The notes under the pieces: model-generated
What the model was told of the DNA's origin: nothing
Databases searched by the model: none
Seen by the model: only the letters and a program-made list of their open reading frames with translations
Assembly (NCBI GenBank): GCA_965247065.1
Contig: CBDFGN010000006.1
Location: forward strand, 1,984,001 to 2,048,000
Reading direction: 5' to 3'
Length of the DNA: 64,000 bases
Origin: CBDFGN01 sp965247065
GTDB taxonomy: Bacteria; Bacteroidota; Bacteroidia; Cytophagales; Cyclobacteriaceae
Program-made: the position numbers and the translations under genes
Shown here: one piece after another, positions 28,780 to 38,186 of the stretch
Layout of the letters: every line of letters starts with the position of its first letter
How positions within the stretch are numbered: the stretch's first letter is position 1

Positions 28780-31700
28780 TCAATACTTCGTTATCGTTTC
28801 ATCCAAATTGAAAAGAGCACTTGCTACTACCGAATAGGCAGCAAGTTCCGAATTTTTGTAATCTTTTGCAATTGATCTTTCTCCTACGGACAGCAACGCT
28901 AGAGCTGCTCCCGGATCATCAGCGAAGGTCGCCTGCTCAAATTCCAATATTTCTGTAAGAGCTTCAAGTTCCTTATCCTGCGGGTATCGGGAAGTTGCGT
29001 TCCTAAAACCGAATTGAATTCTGGATTTAGGGGAATTCCCTCCTTCGGTTATCATTCGTTCAGCAAAGGCACGGGAGGCCTCCGTAACCTGAGGATCATT
29101 CAGTAGGACCAGGGCCTGCAAAGGGGTTGAGGTAGTTTGCCTTTTCACCACACAATAATTCCGGGTTGCCGCATCAAATGTGATCATGGAGGGCGGAGGA
29201 ACGGTCCGTTTCCAGAAGGTGTACAGACTTTTTCTGTAGAGTTCCTCTCCTTTACCCTGGGTATACCTATAGGTTCCTCTCCCGGATGAAGCTTCTTGCC
29301 ATAGTCCGGCAGGTTGATAGGGATGGACACTTGGTCCTCCAATGTGGGGCACAAGGAGTCCACTGATTGCCAGGACATTATCCCGAATGGTCTCGGCTGA
29401 AAGCCTGTATTGAGGAGCCCGCGCAAATAGTACATTTTGAGGATCCTTTTCTAAAACCTCAGAGCTGGATTTTGAAGACTGTCTATATGTGGCAGAGGTG
29501 AGCATCAGTCTTAGCATGTGCTTAATGTCCCATCCGGATTCGACAAATTCTACTGCCAGCCAATCCAGTAATTCGGGATGGGATGGCAACGCTCCCTGAC
29601 TGCCGAAGTCATCAACCGTACCAACAATTCCTTCACCAAACATTATTTGCCAATAGCGGTTAACGATAACCCTGGCGGTTAACGGATTTTGGGGGTCCAG
29701 CAACCATTGAGCCAGGCCAAGGCGGTTGGCAGGCAGTCCGGTGGGGAATTCCATGATCCGGGCTGGTGTACCCGGATAAACCCTTTCCCCATGAGCGTCA
29801 TAGACGCCCCGCCTAAGTACATAAGCCGGGCGTAGGGTGTCCATTTCTTCCATGATCATCGTAGGCTGAAGTTGTCGCCGCTGATGTCTTTCCGCTCTTT
29901 TTTGGTGGCTGATTTCCTGTACGACAGCCTGGTAGGCGCTGTCCTGATGATGTAAGTATTGGTGAAATAAACTTTCCTTTTCCCCTTGTGCCTGCATGCT
30001 CTTGGCCATAATAACGTTGAGAGGATCATGGTTGGCAAGAGTGGTAATCTCCTCAGGAGACAAGACCCGGTTGAAGATGCGGACATCATCCAGATAAGTT
30101 GCTAAACGCTCTTGGGTGGTTCTCAGACTTTTGCCCACAAGGAGGGGCAGGCCGGTTCTAAGGTTCCCCGCTTTCAGTTCATCCTTGTAAATCCTTAAAG
30201 GCTCGGATTCTCCCTCAAAATACATCTTTATACCGGATGCTTTGCCCGAGCCGTTGTAGGTCACGGCCATGTGAAACCATTTATCTAAGGGATAATTTGC
30301 CAGTGTTCTCACCCGCACGCCCGGTTCACCACCGAACCGAACTGCCATCCAATTTCTCTCTTCCACAATTTGGTACCCTCGTGTATTATCCTCGGTATAA
30401 TCCCATTTCTCGAAAATGGGGGCAACGTTGGCCCTGGTATGCGATTTGAACCAAAAGGAATAAGAAAAGGGATCGTTCCATTCGAAGTCACCCATGTTTC
30501 CCAGGTCAATGTGATCCTGGCCGGTGAATTCCACACCGCCCGAGAATTTCCCCTTGGCCTCAACTACGTTATTTTTTAAGACTCCCGGTCTGGATGAACT
30601 AATCAGGTTTGGCACTTTATCCTTCTCAAAATAATCGAGGTTGTAATAACCGATCAGTCCCCTGGTCGGTGATTGGACACCCGGAATCGAACGGTCGTTT
30701 TTCGTCTTCGGTGGTTTGAACCCAGTGCGCCGTAGTTCTTTTAGTTGGGCTTGATCTTCCTGAAGCCGGCTGATCTTGTTTTGGAGGAAATTTGAAACTG
30801 ACTCCACTTCCTCCACAGGGATTTCCAAATAGGGGGCAGGTGTATACCTATTGCCATCGAGACCTTTTTCATTCACATTGTTGAAAAAGCTGAACAATTG
30901 ATAAAACTCCTTTTGCAAGATCGGATCAAATTTATGATCATGGCATCGGGAACATTGCATTGTCAGGCCCAAAAATGCAGTGGCGGTTGTTTGAGTCCTG
31001 TCTGCGACATATTCGACCCTGTATTCTTCGGGTACAACACCCCCTTCCTGGGTGATCATATGATTGCGGTTAAAACCGGTGGCCAGCTTCTGATCATAAG
31101 TTGGATCAGGTAACAGGTCGCCAGCTAATTGCCAGGTGGTGAACTGATCGAATGGCAAATTTTGGTTAAATGCCTCTATTACCCAGTCCCGCCAGCGCCA
31201 CATGCTTCGGTCATAATCATCCTGATATCCGTGCGTATCGGCATATCGGGCCAGGTCAAGCCATGGAACGGCCATTCTTTCCCCATAGGCGGGGTTGGTG
31301 AGCACCCGGTCCACCATGTTCTCATAGGCTTTGGGAGAATCATCTGTCAGGAACTCGTCTATTTCTTCCAGAGTAGGCGGCAAACCGGTTAGATCGAGGG
31401 TCACTCGTCGGATCAACCGGGTCTTACCGGCTTCATCTGATGGGCCCAAACCAGCTCCTTCCTGCCGAGCCAGAATGAAATAGTCAATCGGGTTATTTGG
31501 CCATGTTCTGTCCTTAACTTCAGGTAAATTGGGTCGCTCGGGAGGAATGAATGACCAGTGAGGTTTCCATTCCGCACCCTGCTTAATCCATCGTTTGAGT
31601 ATTTCGATCTCACCGTCTGAAAGGCTGAGATTGGACTCCGGCGGGGGCATCATATAATCAGGATCCGTGCTGGAAATGCGATGAACCAACTGGCTCTTCT

Positions 31701-31974
31701 TAAGGTCGCCGGGGACTATGGCAAAGCGTTCCTCAATGCTGTCTCTTATTGCGAAGGCGCTTTCCTTAACGTCAAGCCGCAATTCCACCTTGCGGGCTTT
31801 TTCATCAGGACCATGGCACTTGTAGCAACGATCGGAAAGGATAGGCTTGACGTGGAAATTGAAGTCGATCCTGTCTGGAATCCCCGCGCTGATGCTTACC
31901 TGGCTAGGCTCCCGGTTGCAACCGAATGTCAGCAGAATCGCCGCCGTTCCTGCGATCAATGAGATGCGTTTCAT
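28780..31974 (-). CDS. PSCyt1-DUF1549-LamG-DUF1553 lipoprotein (paralogue 2)
   Basis: Same architecture as the gene at 25453: haem motif CYKCH in PSCyt1, DUF1549 with CSRCHDHKFDP, LamG-like insert, and DUF1553. The frame is open to 32013, but the start at 31974 (MKRISLIAGTAAILLTFGC) gives a normal lipoprotein signal; the extra 13 residues do not look like one. It has no DUF1501 gene of its own next to it. It is separated from paralogue 1 by 111 bp of ATTGTCATT-like low-complexity DNA. Shared with paralogue 1: long identical DNA at the 3' end. LamG suggests carbohydrate binding, and the haems suggest redox chemistry. Confidence 0.92.
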   Translation of the reverse strand: MKRISLIAGTAAILLTFGCNREPSQVSISAGIPDRIDFNFHVKPILSDRCYKCHGPDEKARKVELRLDVKESAFAIRDSIEERFAIVPGDLKKSQLVHRISSTDPDYMMPPPESNLSLSDGEIEILKRWIKQGAEWKPHWSFIPPERPNLPEVKDRTWPNNPIDYFILARQEGAGLGPSDEAGKTRLIRRVTLDLTGLPPTLEEIDEFLTDDSPKAYENMVDRVLTNPAYGERMAVPWLDLARYADTHGYQDDYDRSMWRWRDWVIEAFNQNLPFDQFTTWQLAGDLLPDPTYDQKLATGFNRNHMITQEGGVVPEEYRVEYVADRTQTTATAFLGLTMQCSRCHDHKFDPILQKEFYQLFSFFNNVNEKGLDGNRYTPAPYLEIPVEEVESVSNFLQNKISRLQEDQAQLKELRRTGFKPPKTKNDRSIPGVQSPTRGLIGYYNLDYFEKDKVPNLISSSRPGVLKNNVVEAKGKFSGGVEFTGQDHIDLGNMGDFEWNDPFSYSFWFKSHTRANVAPIFEKWDYTEDNTRGYQIVEERNWMAVRFGGEPGVRVRTLANYPLDKWFHMAVTYNGSGKASGIKMYFEGESEPLRIYKDELKAGNLRTGLPLLVGKSLRTTQERLATYLDDVRIFNRVLSPEEITTLANHDPLNVIMAKSMQAQGEKESLFHQYLHHQDSAYQAVVQEISHQKRAERHQRRQLQPTMIMEEMDTLRPAYVLRRGVYDAHGERVYPGTPARIMEFPTGLPANRLGLAQWLLDPQNPLTARVIVNRYWQIMFGEGIVGTVDDFGSQGALPSHPELLDWLAVEFVESGWDIKHMLRLMLTSATYRQSSKSSSEVLEKDPQNVLFARAPQYRLSAETIRDNVLAISGLLVPHIGGPSVHPYQPAGLWQEASSGRGTYRYTQGKGEELYRKSLYTFWKRTVPPPSMITFDAATRNYCVVKRQTTSTPLQALVLLNDPQVTEASRAFAERMITEGGNSPKSRIQFGFRNATSRYPQDKELEALTEILEFEQATFADDPGAALALLSVGERSIAKDYKNSELAAYSVVASALFNLDETITKY

Positions 31975-32093
31975 TTTTGGCCTAAAATCGTGAAGGCACA
32001 TACACTTAACCAAGGGTAAATTTGAGAAGATTTTCTTAAATCAATGGTGAAAATTAAGGAATTTCATACATGCTTAAAGATCGGGCGGAAAAC

Positions 32094-32912
32094 TCAGTCT
32101 TTGCTCCCCCGACTATGGCCTATGACAAAGTCATTCTTGCCGCTGTGATCAACGCCACGTAACAGCCAGATGGGGCGTGTGCCGAAATCGGTGGTATAGC
32201 TCCCGGTACTGCTCTCACCGGGTTTATAAAGCTCTCGATCGAAATGGGATGTCGTAGGCATGTAACGTAAGGCTAAACCGGCCCGCCGTTTGTCTGAGTT
32301 GTTGGCGTTGGAGCCGTGGATAAGATAAACGTCGTGCAGTGACATCTGCCCGGCCTCGAGCTCAATATCACGGGCTTTTACCGCATCGAACTGGTCGGCT
32401 CGTACCTCCTGGTCGAGGACGATGGCATCGCGGTCGCTGCGGGCATGTTCGTACACCCTTTGACCCTCATGGGAGCCGGGGATTACCCGTAGACAGCCAT
32501 TTTCGATTCTGCTTGGGTCGATGGCCATCCAGACTGTACAGGTGGCCAGCGGCCGGATCGGCCAATAATGACCGTCTTGATGCATCGGCACCTCCATGCC
32601 ATCCCCTCCCGGTTTGCAGAATATCTGGCAGCCCCATAAAACGATGTCGGCTCCAATTACCCCTTCAACCAGATCGAGTATATCAGGATCCCGGGCCGCA
32701 TTAAGGAACCGGCGACTTCCCTTGACACCTTCTCTGCCGTTTTCGATATGGGCGCTTACTAATTTTTCCGGGCGCACACCTGGGTTCTGTTCAATCAGCT
32801 GATCTAGGGCGTCGCTTAGTTCATCGACCTGGTGTTTGGCAAGGCGATAATCCGGAACAACGATGCCCTCCTGACGATATTCTTCGATTTCCCTTTGGGC
32901 TAAACTAGCCAT
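32094..32912 (-). CDS. Phytanoyl-CoA dioxygenase (PhyH)-family Fe(II)/2-oxoglutarate oxygenase
   Basis: A cytoplasmic non-haem iron oxygenase. Seen: the metal triad His111-x-Asp113 (MHQDGHYW) and distal His199 (LIHGSNANNS), followed by Arg210, which would hold 2-oxoglutarate; also CLRVIPGSHEG between them. There is no signal peptide. At 272 aa it is normal for the family, whose members hydroxylate or demethylate small molecules. It sits between two DUF1549/DUF1553 genes, so oxidative tailoring of the glycan-derived monomer is a possible role, but this is inference. The ATG abuts a 25-bp tandem repeat array. Base composition appears richer in G+C than the neighbours. Confidence 0.85.
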   Translation of the reverse strand: MASLAQREIEEYRQEGIVVPDYRLAKHQVDELSDALDQLIEQNPGVRPEKLVSAHIENGREGVKGSRRFLNAARDPDILDLVEGVIGADIVLWGCQIFCKPGGDGMEVPMHQDGHYWPIRPLATCTVWMAIDPSRIENGCLRVIPGSHEGQRVYEHARSDRDAIVLDQEVRADQFDAVKARDIELEAGQMSLHDVYLIHGSNANNSDKRRAGLALRYMPTTSHFDRELYKPGESSTGSYTTDFGTRPIWLLRGVDHSGKNDFVIGHSRGSKD

Positions 32913-33025
32913 TAAAGGTTGCCCATTACATTGCCATTAAAGGTTGCCCACTACATTGCCATTAAAGGTTGCCCACTACATTGCCATTAAAGGTTGCCCA
33001 TTACATTGCCATCAAACATTGTCCA
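32911..33025. repeat. 25-bp tandem repeat array before the PhyH gene
   Basis: Four near-identical copies of CATTAAAGGTTGCCCAYTACATTGC start at 32911, 32936, 32961 and 32986, followed by a degenerate fifth. On the coding (minus) strand each repeat junction carries ATG-GCA-ATG-TAR, a start followed at once by a stop, and the PhyH start codon lies at the last junction. The period of 25 is not a multiple of 3. Confidence 0.9.
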
Positions 33026-33140
33026 TGACAATGGACATCCTTTGAAAGCATTTCCAAAATTCGATTCAAATAACCTGGTCAATGAATATCGGTAATGGGA
33101 ATCGTTAATCACTCTATCCTCTTCCGTCCACCGTCTACCA

Positions 33141-36100
33141 TCAATACTTAGTCACCGTTTCATCCAAATTGAAGATAGCGCTTGCCACCACAGAATATGC
33201 TGCAAGTTCCGGCTCATAATATTCTCTTTCAAGCGATCTTTCTCCAACCGATAGCAACGCTTTGGTGGCCTCAGGATCAGCCTCGTAGGTCTTTCGCTCC
33301 AGTTCCAATATTTCGGTGAGCGATTCAAGTTCCTGGTCCTCTGGATATCGGGAGGTGGCGGTCCTGAACCCATATTGTATTCTTGACTCAGGAGTTTCAC
33401 CACCTTCGGCAATCATCCGTTCTGCAAAGGCGCGGGAAGCTTCGATCACCTGGGGATCATTTAACAATACCAACGCCTGCAATGGGGTTGATGTGGCTTG
33501 GCGTTTTACCACGCAATAATTCCTGGTAGCAGCATCGAAGGTTAACATCGAAGGCGGAGGAATTGTTCGTTTCCAGAATGTGTACAAGCTCTTTCGGTAA
33601 AGTTCATCTCCTCTTCCCTGGTCGTACCTGGCAGTACCTCGACCTGAAGAAATCTCCAACCATAACCCATATGGCTGGTAAGGTTTCACGCTTGGTCCAC
33701 CGATCTTGGTAACAAGGAGCCCGCTTATAGCCAGCACATTGTCTCTAATAGTCTCGGCTGACATTCTGTACTGAGGACCCCGGGCCAGCCATCGATTTTG
33801 CGGATCTTTTCGATGCTGTTCAAGATTGACTTTGGAGGACTGCCGGTAAGCTGCGGAACTGACCATTAAACGAAGCATGTGCTTCACATCCCATCCTGAC
33901 TCCACAAATTCCACGGCCAGCCAATCCAATAATTCCGGATGGGAGGGCAAAGCGCCCTGGTTGCCAAAATCATCCACGGTGCTGACTATCCCTTCTCCAA
34001 ATAACATCTGCCAGAGTCGGTTCACTGTCACTCGAGCAGTCAATGGATTTCTTGGGTCCAACAACCAATGAGCCAGACCAAGCCGGTTTTGGGATAGGTC
34101 AGAAGAGAATTCCATGATCCGGGCTGGCGTTCCCGGATAAACTTGTTCCTCCCGAGCGGCGTAATGGCCCCGGTTTAGGACATAGGCAGGTCGTGTTGTG
34201 TCCATTTCCTGCATAATCATGGTAGGCCTTAACTGAACGTTCAGGTCGTATTGCTTGGTCTTCAGGTAGCTTACTTCTTGAGTGGATGCCTGGTAATCGT
34301 CGTCGTAAGTGTGGAGGTAATGTAAATACAAACTCTGGCTCGATCGCTTTTCCAAATTTGCTTGCCCAAGAATCAGGGACATTGGGTTAAAAGGCATCAA
34401 GTCCGTTACCTCAGACCCGGTTAAGACCCGGTTGAAAATTAGGACTTCGTCAAGCGCCGTTTCCCGAATCCCCCGGACCCTGTCCCAGGGAGAACCGCCA
34501 ATGTACAAGGGGCTAGTGGTTTTGATGCTGGCGGCCACGGGTTTATTTGGCTTACCGACAGCAACCCCTGATTCTACAACCTGGAGGGAATCTCCGTTGA
34601 GATATATTCTGACCCCTGAGGATATGGCGGATCCATCATAGGTTACTACCAAATGATTCCACTCACTCCAGGGAATCCGATCCAGGATTACGACTTCAAT
34701 CTCTTGTTCCGAAGCTCCGCTATTCATTCGAAATCCGACCTTATTACCGACCAGCGTAAGCTCATATCCTGATCCTTTCCGGTCCGTCTTCACTAAGATC
34801 ACCCCGCTGTTATCTGTGTATTTATTGGTTTTCATCCAAAAGGCAAAGGAAAACGGATCATAGCGATCAAAATCACCTACATTTCCCAGATCCAGGTAAT
34901 CCTGGCCATTGAATTCCAATCCCCCCGAGAATTTGCCTCTTACATCTGCTGCCCCGTTGACCACTAGTCCCGGTTTTTTGGGATTAATCAGATTTGCCAC
35001 CCTATCATTCCGGGAAAAGTCCAAATCATATCGTTCGATCAAGCCGGAAGGCATTGCGCTGGCCGGTTCCACAACCGCCGATTGCGGTTGTTTTTGCTCC
35101 CAGGAACGAAAGTCATTTCGTTTTTCTTTCTTCTGTCCCTCCAGGATCTGCTTTTGGTGATCTATTTTCTCCTGGATATACCTTTTCATTTCTGCCACCT
35201 GGGTCTCAGGCAGTTCCAAGCTTGGCTCGGGTGTATTATTTACTCCATCCAGACCTTTTTCCGGTACGCTGTTAAAGAAGCTGAATAGCTGATAGAATTC
35301 TTTCTGGGAAATGGGATCGTATTTATGGTCGTGGCATCTGGTACATTGCATGGTGAGGCCCAGAAAGGCCGTGGCCAGGGTTTGGGTTCTGTCGGCCACG
35401 TATTCGACGCGATATTCTTCTGGTATTGCTCCCCCCTCAGCATTTATCATATGATTGCGGTTGAATGCAGTGGCAAGCTTCTGCTCGTAGGTTGGATCGG
35501 GAAGAAGGTCTCCTGCCAATTGCCAGGTGACGAACTGATCGAAAGGCATGTTTTCATTGAACGCTTTGATCACCCAGTCCCGCCATGGCCAATGAGCCCT
35601 GATATCATCGTCCTGATAACCGTGAGTATCGGCGTAGCGAGCCAGGTCCAACCACGGTATGGCCATCCTTTCACCGTAGGCCGGAGATTCCAGTACTCGA
35701 TCTACCATATTTTCATACACCTCCGGGGACTCGTCAGCCAAGAACTTATCCACATCTCGCGGACTGGGGGGTAAGCCACTCAAATCGAAGGAAACCCGGC
35801 GGATCAGACGGGCCTTGTCGGCCTCTTGTGATGGGTTTAAGCCCACACTCTCCTGCTGGGTCAGAATGAAATAATCGATCCCGTTTTTGGGCCAAGATTC
35901 ATTTTCAACTTCAGGTAGATCAGGTCGCTCGGGTGGAATAAATGACCAATGTGGTTTCCATTCCGCTCCCTGTTGGATCCATCGCTTCAGAATTTCGATC
36001 TCACGGTCGGAGAGGCTTAGATTGGATTCCGGAGGCGGCATCATGTAATCCGGATCCTGGCTCGATATTCTGTGGGCCATTTCGCTCCTTTTCAGATCGC

Positions 36101-36368
36101 CTGGAACAATAGCATATCGGTCTTCAGAACTGTCCCTCAACGCAAAGGCATTTTCTTCAAGGTCGAATCGCAGTTCCGCTTTACGGGCGTTTTCGTCGGG
36201 TCCGTGACACTTGTAGCAACGGTCTGACAGGATCGGCTTGACGTGGTAATTAAAGTCGATCTTATCCGGCAACATGGTTCCAATGGACGACTTCTGACCG
36301 GATTCAGGGCTGCAACCGAAAATCAGTGTCAATAGACAGAAAACGGATATAAATGAAATAAATCTCAT
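33141..36368 (-). CDS. PSCyt1-DUF1549-LamG-DUF1553 lipoprotein (paralogue 3)
   Basis: 1075 aa with lipoprotein signal MRFISFISVFCLLTLIFGC starting at the first Met. Domains: PSCyt1 with CYKCHGPDENARK, DUF1549 with CTRCHDHKYDPI, a LamG-like insert (YDPFSFAFWMKTN...ALDEVLIFNRVLTG), and DUF1553 ending NLDETVTKY. It is the most diverged of the three paralogues, notably in the LamG segment, where the other two resemble each other. It has its own promoter candidate at 36412-36442 and is probably the first gene of the minus-strand unit running to the DUF1501 gene. No DUF1501 partner is adjacent. Confidence 0.92.
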   Translation of the reverse strand: MRFISFISVFCLLTLIFGCSPESGQKSSIGTMLPDKIDFNYHVKPILSDRCYKCHGPDENARKAELRFDLEENAFALRDSSEDRYAIVPGDLKRSEMAHRISSQDPDYMMPPPESNLSLSDREIEILKRWIQQGAEWKPHWSFIPPERPDLPEVENESWPKNGIDYFILTQQESVGLNPSQEADKARLIRRVSFDLSGLPPSPRDVDKFLADESPEVYENMVDRVLESPAYGERMAIPWLDLARYADTHGYQDDDIRAHWPWRDWVIKAFNENMPFDQFVTWQLAGDLLPDPTYEQKLATAFNRNHMINAEGGAIPEEYRVEYVADRTQTLATAFLGLTMQCTRCHDHKYDPISQKEFYQLFSFFNSVPEKGLDGVNNTPEPSLELPETQVAEMKRYIQEKIDHQKQILEGQKKEKRNDFRSWEQKQPQSAVVEPASAMPSGLIERYDLDFSRNDRVANLINPKKPGLVVNGAADVRGKFSGGLEFNGQDYLDLGNVGDFDRYDPFSFAFWMKTNKYTDNSGVILVKTDRKGSGYELTLVGNKVGFRMNSGASEQEIEVVILDRIPWSEWNHLVVTYDGSAISSGVRIYLNGDSLQVVESGVAVGKPNKPVAASIKTTSPLYIGGSPWDRVRGIRETALDEVLIFNRVLTGSEVTDLMPFNPMSLILGQANLEKRSSQSLYLHYLHTYDDDYQASTQEVSYLKTKQYDLNVQLRPTMIMQEMDTTRPAYVLNRGHYAAREEQVYPGTPARIMEFSSDLSQNRLGLAHWLLDPRNPLTARVTVNRLWQMLFGEGIVSTVDDFGNQGALPSHPELLDWLAVEFVESGWDVKHMLRLMVSSAAYRQSSKVNLEQHRKDPQNRWLARGPQYRMSAETIRDNVLAISGLLVTKIGGPSVKPYQPYGLWLEISSGRGTARYDQGRGDELYRKSLYTFWKRTIPPPSMLTFDAATRNYCVVKRQATSTPLQALVLLNDPQVIEASRAFAERMIAEGGETPESRIQYGFRTATSRYPEDQELESLTEILELERKTYEADPEATKALLSVGERSLEREYYEPELAAYSVVASAIFNLDETVTKY

Positions 36369-36411
36369 GTTAAGGTCAAACCATCATGATGTCGAAAGAT
36401 CAATCCGACGC

Positions 36412-36442
36412 AAAATTAGAAAATCCTGATATGAGTTTCAAG
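36412..36442 (-). promoter_or_regulatory. Bacteroidota-type promoter (TTG-N20-TAATTTTG)
   Basis: On the minus strand TTG (36442-36440) and TAATTTTG (36419-36412) are 20 bp apart, matching the TTG-N17-23-TAnnTTTG consensus. Transcription would begin about 37 bp before the start of the gene at 33141. Prediction by motif only. Confidence 0.5.
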
Positions 36443-36586
36443 TCGAGGTCTTTAGTCTTGAGATCAATGCTATCGGTAATTCCGAAATGATCCAATTTGC
36501 CAAACGTCTCCAATCCACCCTTGACCGTCCACCGTCTTTAGGCGTGAACCCTTGGAATATGACCAATGGGCAATGATAATCGGCAC

Positions 36587-37612
36587 TCAGCTGCCACTTT
36601 GGTCATTATACTCCTCATACCATGATTTCTGAACCGGGGGTGTTTCATACCAGTCGGTCCACGGAGTGGCTTCAGTGCGGCAAATATCATCCAGACTTTG
36701 CATCCTGGGAAGGGCTACTTCCTTCAAAAATTTGGTTCGGGCCGAGCCAGACAGCTCAACTGCTTCCTTCCAAATAGCTCGCCCGGCTAAAATTCCCGAC
36801 GCACCCGATTGACAGGCAACCTCCGTTTGCCTTACAAAAGTGTCATAATTCACCCCGGCACTGAGTAGAACCCATGGGATTTTGGTCGCTTCGTTCAGCT
36901 CCAGGCATGCTTCCTTCCATTCTGACTGATCTGAAGTGTCATTCGCATTAACCGGAAACTCGGCCTTATAAACATCTCCACCCATTGAGGTCAGCTCCCT
37001 TGCTGTTTCGATAACAATCGGCCTTTTCTCAGCAGTGGTCAGTGATGGCTGATTTGGATCAATGGAGTAAGTAAGGACTTCCAGAAAGAGCACAATATCA
37101 TGCTTCCGGCAGCTTGCCGATACGTCTTTCAAAAATTCTTTCATAGGATCTGCCTGCGTGGAGTCGGGATGATAGTAAATCAGGAGCTTCACAGCATTGG
37201 CTCCGATACGTTTTATGTCGTCTACCCCCCAATGTTTAGGTAAGCGACTAACCCGGTTATGTTTTTCACCCGCATAACCGGATTCTTCCAGGGTAATAAG
37301 CAAGCCGCAGTGGGATGGGAACGAGTTAGTTCCAAGGCTGGGTCCGACGCCGTATCCGGGATCAAGCAAAATCGCCGTTGATGAACTGGATAGTTCCGCT
37401 ATAACCTCCATCTTAAAGTCAACGATATGGGTAAATGTAGCCCCGGGATCTGTGACATTCCCGAGCGATTTTTCAAGAACTCCCCTATGATCCAGGGCCA
37501 GAATATCAAACGTACCACCTGAATTGGAACAGAGATTCAGCCCGTGTAATTTCCCAATGGAAAGGGATTGTATTTTATTCTTTTGTATCATAGTTGCAAA
37601 GTACTTAGGCAA
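36587..37612 (-). CDS. LacD/YihT-type class I aldolase
   Basis: A TIM-barrel aldolase related to tagatose-1,6-bisphosphate aldolase (LacD) and sulfofructose-1-phosphate aldolase (YihT). Both cleave a ketose phosphate to dihydroxyacetone phosphate and an aldehyde through a Lys Schiff base. Seen: LALDHRGVL at about 38-46, LLDPGYG, NAVKLLIYYHPD, and GGDVYKAEFPVN with the candidate Schiff-base Lys216, then LLSAGVNYDTF and GILAGRAIW (phosphate-binding end of the barrel). Length 341 aa; no signal, cytoplasmic. It follows the kinase gene by 1 bp and is third in the RuBisCO-like/kinase/aldolase operon, so it probably makes the final cleavage. The exact substrate is open. Confidence 0.85.
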   Translation of the reverse strand: MPKYFATMIQKNKIQSLSIGKLHGLNLCSNSGGTFDILALDHRGVLEKSLGNVTDPGATFTHIVDFKMEVIAELSSSSTAILLDPGYGVGPSLGTNSFPSHCGLLITLEESGYAGEKHNRVSRLPKHWGVDDIKRIGANAVKLLIYYHPDSTQADPMKEFLKDVSASCRKHDIVLFLEVLTYSIDPNQPSLTTAEKRPIVIETARELTSMGGDVYKAEFPVNANDTSDQSEWKEACLELNEATKIPWVLLSAGVNYDTFVRQTEVACQSGASGILAGRAIWKEAVELSGSARTKFLKEVALPRMQSLDDICRTEATPWTDWYETPPVQKSWYEEYNDQSGS

Positions 37613-37613
37613 A

Positions 37614-38138
37614 TTAAGTGGCCCCTATGAATTCGGATGCCATTTTGATACAATCATCCTCATTATTATTGTCAGTATCAACTACCAGGTGAGGTTTTTT
37701 AATTTCCTCCCAATTGTCTTTCATGCTCCGGTACAATTCGAGGTTCCGATTGCCAGCAAGATGTTCATTGGATCGCAAAGCTTTGTCCAGTCTGTTCCGG
37801 GCAGATTCCTCTGAACAAATGCATTCTATTACTTTTAGGACAGTTTTGGATTCTTCGGCGGCCTTATAAAGATATTCCCGCTGGTATCTACGACTGAAGG
37901 GTCGCCCATCTATTATTATGGAACGGTCGGGATCCATGAGCAATAGATGTTTCATTAACCTGAAAATAATATCCATAATAAAATCGTCCTGTTCCCGGGA
38001 ATACTGGATATCCTCGGGCCCGAGCAAGGATGCACGGATCTCGTCCTTATCAAGAATAAGGGCACCGGATGCTTTGGCCAAGCCTTTGGCAATCACTGAT
38101 TTTCCGGCGGCAGGAAGGCCGGCCATTGCAATGATCAT
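37614..38138 (-). CDS. Small P-loop kinase (AAA_33-like)
   Basis: A 174-aa cytoplasmic kinase-fold protein. Seen: Walker A GLPAAGKS at 7-14, DKDEIRASLLG, a Walker-B-like stretch SIIIDGRPFSRR, and a C-terminal lid-like region with IECICSEESARNRLDKAL. This layout is that of small-molecule kinases such as shikimate-, gluconate- or adenylylsulfate-type enzymes, not AAA+ machines. It lies between the RuBisCO-like gene (48 bp upstream) and the aldolase (1 bp downstream). Phosphorylation of a sugar or sugar acid feeding the other two enzymes is the natural inference; the substrate cannot be named. Confidence 0.78.
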   Translation of the reverse strand: MIIAMAGLPAAGKSVIAKGLAKASGALILDKDEIRASLLGPEDIQYSREQDDFIMDIIFRLMKHLLLMDPDRSIIIDGRPFSRRYQREYLYKAAEESKTVLKVIECICSEESARNRLDKALRSNEHLAGNRNLELYRSMKDNWEEIKKPHLVVDTDNNNEDDCIKMASEFIGAT

Positions 38139-38186
38139 CTTAGATGTTTATTGTTCAATGTATAAGTTGCAGAATTGTTCCGCGGC

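Noticed and set aside
32911..33025. CRISPR array
   Set aside because: The units are contiguous, with no unique spacers between them, and no cas gene is near.
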